64,000 bases of DNA, taken from assembly GCA_015680685.1 (NCBI GenBank), contig MNCI01027262.1, forward strand, positions 1,717,580-1,781,579. Reading direction: 5' to 3'. Below, one piece after another: positions 34,880 through 45,602 of this stretch. Position numbers and translations under genes: made by a program. The stretch comes from Gnetum montanum (lineage: Eukaryota; Streptophyta; Gnetopsida; Gnetales; Gnetaceae). Under the pieces are notes generated by a model that saw nothing but the letters and a program-made list of their open reading frames with translations, searched no databases and was not told the DNA's origin. Position 1 is the first letter of the stretch. The number at the start of each line of letters is the position of its first letter.

Positions 34880-35411
34880 AAGTGCAATAGACATAGTACC
34901 CAATGACTATGACGCGATTTTGAACTTTAATGGAGCATCCACCTCTCAAGGGGGAAGTGCTGTCGCCGTCATCACCTATCCCTCCAGAGAGATCCGACCC
35001 TCTGCTTATCGTTTCAACTTTCACTATACCAACAACATAGTAGAGTACGAAGGTCTCCTTAGAGGCCTTACGGCAACACTAGCTTTAGACATCACACGAC
35101 TTGTGGTTAGGGGACACTCACAACTGGTCTTAAACCAAGTCATAGACATTTATATATGCAAAGCGCAACACTTACAACCATACTGTGACTTAGCCAAACA
35201 TTTAATGAAACGATTTGAAAACATGGACGTGCAACACCTTTCTCGAAACAATAATACCATCGCAGACGCACTGGCCACCCTAGCGTTAAACATATCGCCT
35301 GACATGTTCCATACATTGCCAAGCTCCATAATCAGTTGTGCTCGACCAATAACCGATACTCTCGATACGTTGCCAATTGCATCCGTTAGTACAACACACG
35401 CGATAAAATAG
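34880..35411 (+). pseudogene. C1 second, archaeal-type RNase H
   Basis: A second RNase H fold begins at about 34,905: 'FNGAST', 'NNIVEYEGLLRGL', 'VRGHSQLVLNQV' and 'NTIADALATLAL'. In this family the acidic residues are the D of F-D-G-A-S, the E of E-A-E-Y, the D of G-D-S-Q and the D of A-D-A-L-A. Here the first is N (34,929-34,931) and the third is H, while E and the last D remain. It is therefore probably inactive even apart from stops. Possession of this domain next to canonical RNase H is a mark of the Tat lineage. Confidence 0.8.
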
Positions 35412-36645
35412 TATGATGACATAAAAGAGTACCTTCTACATGTTGAAACACCACAACATCTAACGAATGCACAGAAGGATGCGGTACGGAAGTGTTCTCG
35501 GCAATATGCACTGGTAGGAGACACATTGTGTCGTCGATCCTATGAAGACATACTGCTAACATGTGTTGGTAGCGCTGATGCCCAAACCATCATTGAGCAA
35601 GTACATGACGGACTATGCGGAGGACACATAGCACCTAAGGCAATGGCAACAAAGATAAGATGCTTAGGCTATTATTGGCCACATATGGAGTATGACTTTC
35701 TCTCCAAGACTAAAACATGCAATACCTGTCAAAGACATAGTAATCTGATCCATGTCCCACCAAATGAGTTGCATACAATGTAAATCACATAGCCCTTTCA
35801 AAAGTGGGGATTGGACCTTATCAGACCAATAACACCCTCATCTTCTGCAGGGCATAATTTCATCATAATCGCGACAGAACATTTCACGAAGTGGGTAGAA
35901 GCTATTCCCCTTCAAAAAACCACATCTAAACACATATGCAACTTCATTCTTGAAAACATTGTGATCCGTTTTGGCATCGCTATGATAATTATCACTGATA
36001 ATGGGCCACAATTCAATAGTGCCGAAACCAAAACTTTCTATGAAAGTCTAGGGATCAAAAACTCATTTTCATCCCCTTACTACCCTTAGAGTAATGGGCA
36101 AGCAGAGGCCACAAAAAAAACCATAATTACAATACTTAAAAGGATGCTTACCCAAATCAAGAAAAGATGGCATGAGCAACTGGTATACGCACTATGGGCA
36201 TATCACACAACGCATCAAACTTCAACAGGTAAAACGCCATATAGCCTTATTTACGGTTCAAAAGATGTTTTACCCTTGGAATTACATGTACCATCTTTAA
36301 GAATCACACTCTCTGGACTCCTAGACAAAGAGCAAAACAATGATCTATGCATCATTGACTTAGATTAGGTGGAGGAGGAACGCATACTTGCACTCGATCA
36401 AATTGAGTGGTACCAAAAAAAAACAACGGCAGCGCCATCGGCATGACATTCATAAGTGCCCCATCAAAGAAGGTGACCTTGTACTTAAGGCTATTCGGGA
36501 ACACCTGGACAAATTCTCAGCCAACTAGGAAGGGCCCTACTTGGTCACCAAAGCATACAACAGAGCATTCAAGTTAGCTGATATGGAAGGGAATGAGCTT
36601 GCAAATCTGACCAATCACTTGTTCTTAAAACCGTTCCACATTTGA
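35412..36645 (+). pseudogene. C1 integrase
   Basis: The zinc domain (about 35,605-35,740) has H and H in 'HDGLCGGH' and the C-x2-C of 'CNTCQ'. The catalytic core follows: D in 'WGLDLIRP' (about 35,808-35,830), D in 'IITDNGPQF' (about 35,988-36,014) and E in 'NGQAEATK' (about 36,090-36,115), so the D-D-E triad can be traced. A stop at 36,087-36,089 directly precedes 'SNGQAE'; another stop is near 36,366. The C-terminal region ends around 36,645. Confidence 0.82.
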
Positions 36646-36667
36646 GTACAGGCTAAGGTATGTGAAA

Positions 36668-37200
36668 GTCCTAGCATCATGACTATAAACTGATACCACA
36701 GAGAGTCCTGGAATCACGACTATAAACTGATACCACAGAGAGTCCTGACATCACGAATATAAACTGATACCACAGATAGTCCTGGCATCACGACTATAAA
36801 CTGATAGCACAGAGAATCCTGGCATCACAACTATAAACTGATACCACAAATAGTTCTGGCATCATGACTATAAACTGATACCATAGAGAGTCCTGGCATC
36901 ACGACTATAAACTGATACCACAGAGAATCCTGCCATCACGACTATAAACTGATACCACAGAGAGTCCTAGCATCACGACTATAAACTAATACCACAGATA
37001 GTCCTGGCATCACGACTATAAATTGATACCACAGAGAGTCCTGGCATCACGACTATAAACTGATACCACCGTCCTGGAATCATGACGGTAAACTGATACC
37101 ATAGAACAGTCCTGGCATCATGACTTAAAACTGATACCACAGCTTGTCCTAGCATCATGACGATAAACTGATACCACACAGTGTCTGCAATGACAATAAA
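36668..37200 (+). repeat. C1 37-bp minisatellite d after integrase
   Basis: A tandem array of a 37-bp unit built on 'gtcctggcatcacgac' and 'tataaactgataccac'. At least 10 regular units run from 36,668 to about 37,060, then shorter degenerate units to 37,200. Related 'gactataaactgg' words continue to 37,400. The open frame it makes on the minus strand is repeat-derived. Confidence 0.88.
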
Positions 37201-37409
37201 CTAGCACCTGTCTGACACGACAGTAAACTGCCATAGTCCCACTCGCCAGAGTTCGCTAAGACTATAAACTGGTTTGCCTCTTCATGGTCTGCTAAGACTA
37301 GAAACTGGCAATGCACTGTCTACCATGATGCTAAACTGGAAATGTCCAATGGGTCATGACATAAAACTAACCCATGATAGTCCACTAAGACTATAAACTG
37401 GCAATTTCA

Positions 37410-38420
37410 TCTCGGGTTCCTCAATCAGTGGCTGCATTCAAACTTCATCAGAATCGCTGCATCACTCGCCAATCGGTCGATCCTAACGCCATTGCTGCTA
37501 TTCATATACGATGCCTGAAATCTCATCCAGCACCTTTGTTCCATCAGTAGCAATTTAAGTCTAAGCTTGCTTACTCACTCATGGTTTTCTTGTCTTCTTG
37601 GAGTTACGTTTGCAGGATGACACTCAAAGGTGTTCATACAAGAATGCACTTTGTCATAAGCAGCAAGGTGAGATGTTGTTCACAGCGCATGTGACAGGAC
37701 TAATCAAACCATTCACTACTACATCCCCCATTTCACATCCCGCCTATCGCTCAATACCTTATACTTGGTTACATCCTGAACACATCCGGTACAACCCGCA
37801 ACACCAAACATATTGTTGCATATTGCGCCACTCTTAAGTGGTTGTAACCCACAACATGGAATTTGAGCATGTGCACACAAAAAACGTCATCCCTTCCCAC
37901 ATAAAACACAAGACAGGATGGTAGTTTCCTCGAAAGCAAACGCTCATTTCTAAAATAATCAAGATACATCCCGTTGCATGGCTTTGGCTCTCCACCAATA
38001 GGTGCCCCCTAAACACTAAACAAGGGCCTTGTTCCTCTACAAAATGCAACACATCATCACGTAGCTTTGGTTTTTCCAACAAGTCATCTCGGACACTAAC
38101 CAAGAGTCTTGTTCCACCAAAGAACGCACATCTCATGTCTTGATTCCAAGTCTACTAAACAATGGCTATTGACAAGGATCAACATGACCCATATACACGC
38201 CAGCACATCCCCTTCACTATGCATAACCTTATTCCTCCCGAATCCCCCACAGTTTTCCTTTCCCTATCAAATAAAAATTTCATTTCCCACAATCCCATGT
38301 ACTACTAAACACGGTGTGATGACATCTAGTTAGGTGGAAAAGGACAAAGCCTCTATCGAGTTGCTTGTGGTGTTTTGCACTTCTTTGTCGACGCTTCTTG
38401 GGTTGATTCCTCCACGCATC
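37410..38420 (+). other. C1 3' untranslated region
   Basis: No coding homology seen. It separates the minisatellite from the polypurine tract. Confidence 0.5.
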
Positions 38421-38436
38421 AACAAAGAGAGGCCAA
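38421..38436 (+). other. C1 polypurine tract
   Basis: 'aacaaagagaggccaa' directly precedes the TG of the 3' LTR. Confidence 0.65.
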
Positions 38437-39787
38437 TGAAACACCACAAAATTCTGAGCTTAGTACTTTTTCTAACAAGAATCGAGCTAAGTCATGATGT
38501 TCCCCAGCATGGCTAAAGTTTGAGGACCCCACAAACAGCTTCAAGCAGAGTCAAACTCAACAAGGAGTAGTTCCCTGGGACCCACTGATGACCACGACAA
38601 CATCTGCTATCAGAAATGGCGTTTCCAGCGTGTATGCCCAGCGTATACGCCCAAGTTCACATTCTCAGCGTATACACCCAGCATATATGCTCAAGTCCAC
38701 ATCCACAGCGTATACGCCCAAGCTCACCTCCCCAGCGTATACGCCCACCGTATACGCCTGGCATGTAATCCCCAAAGACAACATGGAAATAGCATTTTAG
38801 AGTAAGATTTGATATAAGGCATCAATTCATGCGAACAGAGCAATCATCAAATGTCGACATCAGGCATCCTGGAGTTTATACGCTGAGCATGTATAGCGTA
38901 TACGCCCAACAGACACAGCGTATATGCCCAGCAGACACAGCATATATGCCCAGCAGACACAACGTATATGCCTAGCGTATACGCCCAAGATCGCATCCAC
39001 AGCAGATACAGTGTATACGCCCAGCAGACATAGTGTATATGCCCAGCATATGTGCCCAAGATCGCATCCATAGCAGATACAGTGTATACACCCAGCAGAT
39101 GCAGCATGTTGTACACTTGTAACATTTCATTCTTTTACACCCGGTCAACGCGCCACGTGTCACCCAACCCGAGTCTAACGTCTAAACCTGTATAAAAACC
39201 CCAATTTTTCATTAGATCGAGGTTGGCAATTTTGAGCAAACTAGAGAGAAAAAGAGAGACGCTAAGAACCAGAGCAAGATCCCTATACACTGGACCTCGA
39301 CCCTGTACGCTGAGCATACAGCCTCTATGTTGTGCCTGCAGTTCAAACCAGCACACAGTCATCCCTGCATCCACTGGGGCTATTTGTACACCTTGTGTCA
39401 AAGCCACAACTATGTTAGACCGGTGCATTGTAACTCTCATTTTGCAATAATATTGCTACATTTTCTTCCTAAAATATGTTACAGTTTTTCATTAGTTATT
39501 TCATGTTTACTGTATATGCCCTCGTACGCTTATGCTCTGTTTACACTAGTTACGCAGTTTACATTTCATTTTACATCTGTTACACTGTTTACATATAACC
39601 TAGCGTATAGCACGTCGGTGTACGTTCAGGGAAATCCTTTCCTGATCTGTGTGCAGACCACTCAAGGTACTCTGCCTTCGTTAATTCCAGCTTGCCCTCA
39701 AGTGGAGGTAGGGTCTTCTATGCGTGTCCGAAGATCTGCAAGTTTCTGTTTCCTTCCAGCCGAAGATCAACGATTTTGGACAGTATA
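38437..39787 (+). repeat. C1 3' LTR
   Basis: 1,351 bp, TGAAACACC...CAGTATA. It is longer than the 5' copy, mainly through more GCGTATACGC-type units in the U3 (about 38,625-39,095). The G-box (39,154-39,159) and TATA box (39,191-39,198) are intact. Confidence 0.85.
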
Positions 39788-39792
39788 GCTAC

Positions 39793-39963
39793 AACTATGA
39801 GAAACTGATGCCTAAACATGGTGGATTGACATGTATTTATAGGCAAGAATAGACCTTGCATCGATGGGACCACATCAATGCATCAAATGATGTATCAAAG
39901 GGACCTAGTCGATGGGGCCCAGTTGACAAGGCCTCGTCGATGTGGCCAATCCATAACTCATCA
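39793..39963 (-). repeat. H1 5' LTR, part 2 (U3 side)
   Basis: This sequence continues the H1 LTR broken at 21,307. A TATA box on the minus strand (CCTATAAATACATG, about 39,831-39,845) is followed by U3 with CATCGACGAGG-like words and the terminal ...CTCATCA. ATAGC (39,964-39,968) would be the H1 target duplication; its partner is outside the window. Confidence 0.78.
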
Positions 39964-39989
39964 ATAGCCTTTTTCTTTCTAAATCTGAT

Positions 39990-41000
39990 TGAAAATTCTT
40001 AAGAAATGACCAAATACCCCCATCCTTATGATATAAAAAGGTGATCCAAGTAAAGCAAGAATAATCATCAAAATAGTTAGAAAATACCTTTTCTTTTCCA
40101 AAGTGTTTTAGAAGGACAAACCATATCCATGTGAAGTAACTCTAAGAAACGAGAGGTAAATATATAATTTTTTTTACCAAACCTTACCCTTGTTTGCTAA
40201 TTCCTTTTGGCATGCTTCACAAGTGTTTAAATTGAAGTCTTTAAGTTTGGGTAATCCATTAACCATGTCTTTTGTCACTAAGGTCTAATGAATCTCCTTG
40301 TTTATATGTCCCAGCTTTCTATTCCACATACAAGCATCATCTATATTACTAATCAACACTTGGATTCAAGGTTAGGATCATTTTCAAAAATAATAGTGTA
40401 AACATTATCTTTTCTAGCTTCTTCTATCACAGTGTTTCTAGTGGTTAAGTCTTTTATTATATAAGTTTCTTTAGAAAAAATAACATCAATATTTGAATCA
40501 CAAAGTTGAGTAACACTTAGAATATTATGCTTTAATCCTTTTGACAAAGAACACTTTATTTATAGTAGGTTGTCCCTTACCTTTTCCTCCTATGGTACCA
40601 ATACCTGTTATAGGTGCTTCCACGCCTTCTCCAAAAGTGACGTTTCCACAATTTTGTTTTGTGAAGTAGGTAAATTGAGTTTTCTTTCTCAAGATAAGAA
40701 CATTTATCATTAAGAGCTAGACTCTTTATTTCTTTGTCATGTAAGATATCTTGCATTTCAAGGCATAAACTTTGAAAAGAAATAATTTCACTACAATGTA
40801 ACTCATACCTTTCTACAAAGGAGTTTTCATTCATTTTATGATGATTTTTATGAGTAATTGGACTTCTCTTTTTATCTCAATTTTGATGTATATTTTCAGC
40901 CTTGCAATAAATATCTCTTCTAAAGGCTACATGGCCTCTACTATTACCTATCAAACTAAAAATACAAGGAATAAAAGACTTACCTTTACTAATGTAGCAT
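39990..41000 (-). pseudogene. F copia gag-pol remnant (protease and GAG-pre-integrase)
   Basis: The minus strand reads 'NVTFGEGVEAPITGIGTIG' (about 40,590-40,650) and 'KHNILSVTQLCDSNIDVIF' (about 40,465-40,540), the hallmark end of copia protease. This is followed by 'CMWNRKLGHINK' (about 40,300-40,335) and 'CEACQKEL' (about 40,205-40,230), the HHCC zinc domain of copia integrase. The gag part upstream is short and decayed. Stops and frame changes are present. Confidence 0.72.
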
Positions 41001-41110
41001 AGGGATTGAATGCAGCAATTGATGAAGCATATTACTTTGTTTGTCTATTTTAGTTTGATGTTTATTGTCCCTTCCATATTCATGTTGAGTTATCTACGTG
41101 AGATTACCAA

Positions 41111-41122
41111 GCTCCAATACCA
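41111..41122 (-). other. F primer-binding site
   Basis: The minus strand reads TGGTATTGGAGC, one or two changes from the TGGTATCAGAGC site complementary to initiator tRNA-Met that is usual in copia elements. It lies 2 bp from the LTR end. Confidence 0.7.
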
Positions 41123-41124
41123 CT

Positions 41125-42198
41125 TGAGGATCAAGAACTTAGAAGGGGGGATGAATAAGTTCCCATTGAAATCAAACGTGCCACACAAAAACATGGTTTC
41201 CCAACTTGGCTATTTAACACTTAGAGGGTAGAATCCATGTACACTTTCAGACTTTGTTGCTTAATCAAATGTGGTTTGAAGGGTACCACACCCTATACAA
41301 GATCTAAGCTCTACATCAAAGTGTGGTTTCTCACTACAAAACCACTCAATCCCACAAGGTCGCAACAAGCTTAGAACGTGGTTTTAAAGATTCCATAACC
41401 TTTACAAAATTGAGCTTTGCTCCAGAGTGTTTTGATGCTACCAACCCACTCAACCCTGTAAGGTCCCAACAAGCTTAATGTGGTTTCCTTCTTGCAAGAA
41501 GCACATCAACCTTGCAAGGCAATTACAAAAAAGAACAAGGTACAATGAAAGAATGTAACTATAATTACAAGTCCTTATCATTAAATCTTAATTGAACATA
41601 AAACCAAGCAAATAATGTAGTAATGAAGAGCAAGAATACAAAAGCATAGATAGGACAATGATTGCTTTAGTGTGAACAATCCTTACTCTATTCCTAAGAA
41701 TTTGATATCTTCTTATCATCTAGCAATTTTTAAAAATTCCTCAAAATTTGTGCAATGCCTACCTAACAGTTAATGTAGACATCTCCTTCAACGTTGGGAT
41801 GTCTACTTAAGAATGGCCTCTATTTAGGAGAGACATCTTGCTAAATAATGGAACATCCCTTGTGGGACATCTTTGGGGAGACATCTACTATTTCTAAGAG
41901 ACATATTATCAATTCTTGGACTCTAATTTCTTAGGCTTCCTCTCATCAATTTGTCTTCTTCTTAGTCTTTGGAGAATCTTCATTTGGTTTGTAGTCTTCA
42001 ATTTTAGCCCATGCTCATTCATCCTCTCATCTTGACTCATATGATCTTCACTTGTCATTTTGTTGTAAATCTCATTTCTCTTGAGTCCTTGGCATCTTAT
42101 TGTGGAGTTCCTGTTCATTTCTTGTAAACACATCATCCACAGCAAACACTTTATGTTCTCCATTTTCCTTAACGTTTTGACATACCAAAAGGTCAACA
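41125..42198 (-). repeat. F 5' LTR (copia)
   Basis: 1,074 bp. On the minus strand it starts TGTTGACC and ends CCTCA. The boundaries come from the primer-binding site on one side and the resumption of RT coding sequence on the other. No second LTR is in view for comparison. Confidence 0.6.
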
Positions 42199-43220
42199 TT
42201 CTTTACCTATGGTACCACCTTTAAGAAAGCCTTGGTCTATCTGGAGCAAGTGGTTCAACAATGTGTAGAAACCAACTTGAAGTTCAACTGGTAGAAAAGC
42301 CATCTAATGGTCTAGAAAGGCATTATGTTGGGGCACAAAATTTCAAGCAAAGAAATCAAGGTGGATCCAGAAAAAGTACAGGTCATCCAAGGAATCACCA
42401 AGCAACCTAAAATGGTGAAAGATATATGGTCATTCCTTGGCCATACTAGTTATTATCGGAAATTCATTGAGAACTTCTCAAAGATTGCTAAACCTTTGGT
42501 TGAACTAACCAAGAAGGATGCACCTTTTACTTGGACCAAGAAATGCAAGAATATATTCCAATAGTTAAAGTAGAAGCTCATAGAAACTCCTATTCTACAT
42601 GCTTTAGATTGGTCTAAGCCATTTCACGTTATGAAAAATGCATCCAATTATGTTTTGGGGACTGTGCTTACATAATTGGATGATTAGAAATGTCCTTACT
42701 ACATCCATTATGCAAGTTAAAGCATTGTGGGAGCACAATTGAACTACAACACCACAAAGAAGGAGCTCATGGTAGTGATGTATGCCTTAGAAAAATTCAA
42801 GCATTATGTGCTTGGATATCAAGTTTTTATGCACATAGACCATAGTGTCATTCAATTCCACATTAACAAGCCAATGGTAAGCCCCTATATCATACAATGG
42901 CTAGTAATTCCACAGGAGTTCGATCACATCATGGTGGATAGAAAGGGAACCAAGAATGTGGTCACTAACCACTTATCTCAATTACGATGGGATAGCAAAG
43001 AGGATGAGGGACCTTTATTTGACCAATTTCTAGATGAGCTCCTCTTTTGTCAGAATTATTAAAATGCAAAGTCGTAAGGGTACTGACTAGTACAAGGATT
43101 TCTTCTACTATCTACTCACTCAAGAGATGCCGCATGAATGGGACAGCAAGAAGAAACAATAGTTTTTAACCAAGACAAATGTTATATGAAAATTCAAGGC
43201 AACATTTACAAGGTGTGGTC
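42199..43220 (+). mobile_element. D: Athila-like pol fragment (RT end, RNase H, start of integrase)
   Basis: Plus strand. It begins inside the RT right after the position of the catalytic FMDD ('YGTTFKKAL'). It continues through 'MLGHKISSKEIKVD' and 'FLGHTSYYRKFIENFSKIAKPL' (42,325-42,560), RNase H ('MKNASNYVLGTVL', 'IDHSVIQF', 'NHLSQL', 42,620-42,990) and the linker before the integrase zinc domain, then stops near 43,220. Its beginning is beyond the nested insertions to the left. Stops are present. Confidence 0.78.
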
Positions 43221-44389
43221 AAATGTTAAGAATCTCTCTCTTCCTTCTTTTTGAGTCTGTGTTTTGCTTGAAATTCTCCTAGCTTCAACCTTTCTCTCCT
43301 TACATTCTTACATAATGCATTGATTCTTCTCTCAATTGCTTTCAAGCTATTCTTCTTTCAACTACTTACAAGCTTAGTTTCTCATGCATTCTCACATGAA
43401 TTTGCATTTGAAAAAGTTTCTTTCATAATTGTCTCATATTTGGGTTTTCATAATTTTTGAAGTTAATTAAATGTTTTTTCATGTTCATGGTTTAATAACC
43501 ATCCTCTTAACTACATGTTTTAAGCTGAATTTGCATTTTGTTTAAGTTTTTTCCGAGCTTAGAAAGCTTAAGAAGAAGTCATATCATGTTTGTCTCAATT
43601 TTCTTATGTTTTAAGTGTCAATTAGAAGAGATTTGAATGGTTTTGTATGTTTGTGAATGGTTTGTACATGTGGAAAAATTTAGGTTCTCTCTCTTGAAAT
43701 TTGATGTTGTAATCATGTTTACTACCTTAAGTCCCTTGTTAAGAGGGCAAGCAACATAGTCTAAGATTTATTTGCCCCAAGGCTAGATTCAAGCCTAGAT
43801 TTCATCTAAAGTATTTGATTTGGTTCTTCTCTATTTTTACATAGACCACAACCTCGCCATGACCTCACCATAACTCTTGGCCTTTAGTTTTGAAAAATTC
43901 CAAAGACCATGACTTATAGTGGACTTATATGGTCCATTATTTGAAGTACAAAAGGGAGTAAAACAACTACTACGGCCTATGGTTAGCTCATGCTTAAGAC
44001 AGGAACCTATGTCAACCTTCATGGTTTACACCATTATAATTTATTCTTTATTTAGGGTTTATGCACTACCATAACTTTTTGTTTTCTTCACTATGACTTG
44101 CATCATCACTCATGGTCAATTTTGGGGTCTAAGTTTGGAGCTAAAACTTTAGAGACATGAGGTCGAGAAGGACCGTATTTAGTTGGTATGCTTGGACATA
44201 AAGAGGAGATGACGTGCTGCAAGAGTGTTCACCTTTAATATCATTCTAAGATGCTGACTTTTAACATGGATAGGACCACTAAAACGAAACCTGGAAAGTC
44301 TTCGCGGGTGACCATTCCGGTACCGGCGCTCTTCCATCCGCCCATTCCATGGAAGTATAATGGCAACTTTGATAGATTGAGAATATAAT
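43221..44389. other. AT-rich intergenic region
   Basis: Nothing recognisable as a gene. The first 150 bp is pyrimidine-rich ('ctctctcttccttcttttt'). It is the transition between the retroelement nest and the dirigent genes. Confidence 0.4.
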
Positions 44390-44482
44390 ATGCAGATGTC
44401 CTTGGTAGGTTGCGAATTTTTTGACAGAGGTGCACCAATCGCCGATACCCTCGTTTTGTTCTGCAAAAGCAACTCCTCGATC

Positions 44483-44490
44483 TATAAAAT
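44483..44490 (+). promoter_or_regulatory. TATA box of the truncated dirigent gene
   Basis: TATAAAAT lies 42 bp upstream of the ATG at 44,525. The word 'ccttaaacccag' just downstream is matched upstream of the second dirigent gene (48,967-48,980), so the core promoters are paralogous. Confidence 0.55.
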
Positions 44491-44524
44491 CCTTAAACCC
44501 AGACCCAGCTCGAACCATAGAAAC

Positions 44525-44923
44525 ATGGCTGCCAAGCTCCAAACTTCGCTTGCTCTTGTTCTTGTGCTGTTTCTGTGCGTTGCCTGTGCAGCGCCGGTGG
44601 CCAAAAAGAAGAAACAGAAAGTAAGCCATCGGAGGTTCTATTTCCACGATATTGTGGTGGGCGAAAACCGGTCGGCGGTTCGACAGAGCAATGCAAGGTT
44701 GCTCATGGCCATGAATTTCGTGTTCGACAGTGGCAAATATAATGGCAGCACTCTTGCTTTGCTGGGCAGCAACGCTGTTTTTACAGAGGTAAGAGAGATG
44801 CCCATTATTAGTGGTAGTGGTTTGTTCCGGTTTGCGCGTGGCTTCGCGCAGGAAGCCACGACGCTGATCTTAAAACCGGCAGCGTTACCCACTTTTAGCG
44901 CTTTGGATGTTTGGAAAACATAA
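44525..44923 (+). pseudogene. Truncated dirigent-like gene, internally deleted paralog
   Basis: A single open frame of 132 codons. Its N-terminal secretion signal (about residues 1-22) and 'FYFHD' and 'RLLMAMNFVF' to 'GLFRFARG' segments match the intact paralog at 49,015. Between residues 52 and 58 about 52 residues of the paralog are replaced by five, removing the 'MDDPLT' and G-x-A-Q-G motifs. After 'FARGFAQ' the C-terminus is unrelated and lacks the terminal 'VxYDVTVMHF' strand. Full dirigent proteins are about 180-190 residues, and the lost part forms barrel strands, so it is very likely non-functional although stop-free. It could be a recent pseudogene or, less likely, a short secreted derivative. 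Confidence 0.8.
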
Positions 44924-44998
44924 CTTGAATCTTTATGATCGCTTAGACAGCAGCAATCTCGGAATATATCTTGTACCGTATTTCATTCAGATTTGATG

Positions 44999-45420
44999 TT
45001 ATATATACAGATATTATGCTCAAGAAACGGTTGAAGGTTTGAAACCAAAACGTTCCCTGGCTTGCACGTAATAGAGTACTTCAGTTTAATCTCAGAAAAT
45101 ACAGATTATGTTGGTATATTCCCATCAAATTTGTCATGTATTGAGAAAATACGCTGTAGAAACAGTTTAAAACCGGAAAGTGTCCTGGTTCTTCAGTTTC
45201 AAGTTTACATCTAAAATCATATCAAATTTGAAAACCCAAAAAACGACTAAGTGAGACTGCATTTTAGTAATCCGTCAACTTCGTTATATATACAAAAATT
45301 ACAGATATTACGCTGAAGATACGGTTGAAAGTTTAAAACAGGTTCTGGTTTGTGCGTAACAGATTACTTCAGTTTCAGGTTTATATCGCCTGAAATCTGT
45401 ATCAAATTTGTAAACCGAAA
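44999..45420. repeat. Three degenerate 140-145 bp tandem units downstream of the truncated dirigent gene
   Basis: Units begin near 44,999, 45,139 and 45,284. They share 'gaaacggttgaaggtttgaaac'-like, 'ctggttc...cagtttcag' and 'atcaaatttgaaaaccc' segments. Confidence 0.55.
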
Positions 45421-45454
45421 AAACGAAATCTATAACAAGTTTGTAAACCCAAAA

Positions 45455-45518
45455 CCCAAAAGAAACGACCAATTAAAAATCGTGGACCCAAAAGAAACGA
45501 CCAATTAAAAATCGTGGA
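45455..45518. repeat. Perfect 32-bp tandem duplication at the tRNA 3' end
   Basis: The unit 'cccaaaagaaacgacc' + 'aattaaaaatcgtgga' occurs at 45,455-45,486 and again at 45,487-45,518. It includes the last bases of the tRNA and its T-run terminator, so a second terminator with a tRNA 3' stub follows the gene. Confidence 0.85.
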
Positions 45519-45602
45519 CGGCGGGATTCGAACCTGCGCGGGCAGAACCCACATAATTTCTAGTCATGCCCGATAACCACATAACCACTCCGGCACGTCC
45601 AC
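45513..45602 (-). tRNA. tRNA-Ser (anticodon AGA)
   Basis: A 90-nt type II tRNA on the minus strand. The acceptor stem GTGGACG/CGTCCAC is perfect, with discriminator G as expected for serine. The anticodon loop is CT-AGA-AA on a CATGA/TTATG stem (one G-U). The long variable arm is TGGG-TTCT-GCCC and the T arm GCAGG-TTCGAAT-CCTGC. No intron. A T5 run follows within about 2 bases, suitable for RNA polymerase III termination. It would read UCU and, after inosine modification, UCC and UCA codons. Confidence 0.92.

Larger units (their letters stand above)
21303..39792 (+). mobile_element. C1: 18.5-kb Tat/Ogre-like LTR retrotransposon carrying an antisense gene
   Basis: LTRs lie at 21,308-22,543 and 38,437-39,787, flanked by the 5-bp duplication GCTAC (21,303-21,307 and 39,788-39,792). 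The order on the plus strand is LTR, primer-binding site, repeat-rich leader, gag, protease, a 5.7-kb interval, RT, RNase H, a second archaeal-type RNase H, integrase, minisatellite, polypurine tract, LTR. The double RNase H, the long gap between protease and RT and the great length fit the Tat lineage, Ogre type. The interval contains a spliced gene on the opposite strand. The sense frames have many stops and at least two frame changes, so it is dead. Confidence 0.88.
39964..42198 (-). mobile_element. F: truncated Ty1/copia element
   Basis: On the minus strand are a 5' LTR (41,125-42,198), a primer-binding site and remnants of gag, protease and the pre-integrase domain. The remaining pol and 3' LTR lie beyond the H1 insertion, outside the window. 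It inserted into the RT of the Athila-like fragment D: D sequence starts immediately after its LTR at 42,199. Confidence 0.72.

Noticed and set aside
36979-37179. Minus-strand open frame with WYQF repeats
   Set aside because: By-product of the 37-bp minisatellite (37 is not a multiple of 3, so the phases drift).
36668-37400. CRISPR-like array
   Set aside because: The units are contiguous without unique spacers; this is a minisatellite in a plant retroelement.
39964-39968. ATAGC beside H1 and ATAGC beside A2 (61,072) as a paired duplication
   Set aside because: They belong to different elements; each lacks its partner in the window, so the identity is most likely coincidence.
44638-44892. 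Minus-strand frame opposite the truncated dirigent gene
   Set aside because: Shadow of the dirigent coding sequence; no start context or motif. The same applies to 49,222-49,554.
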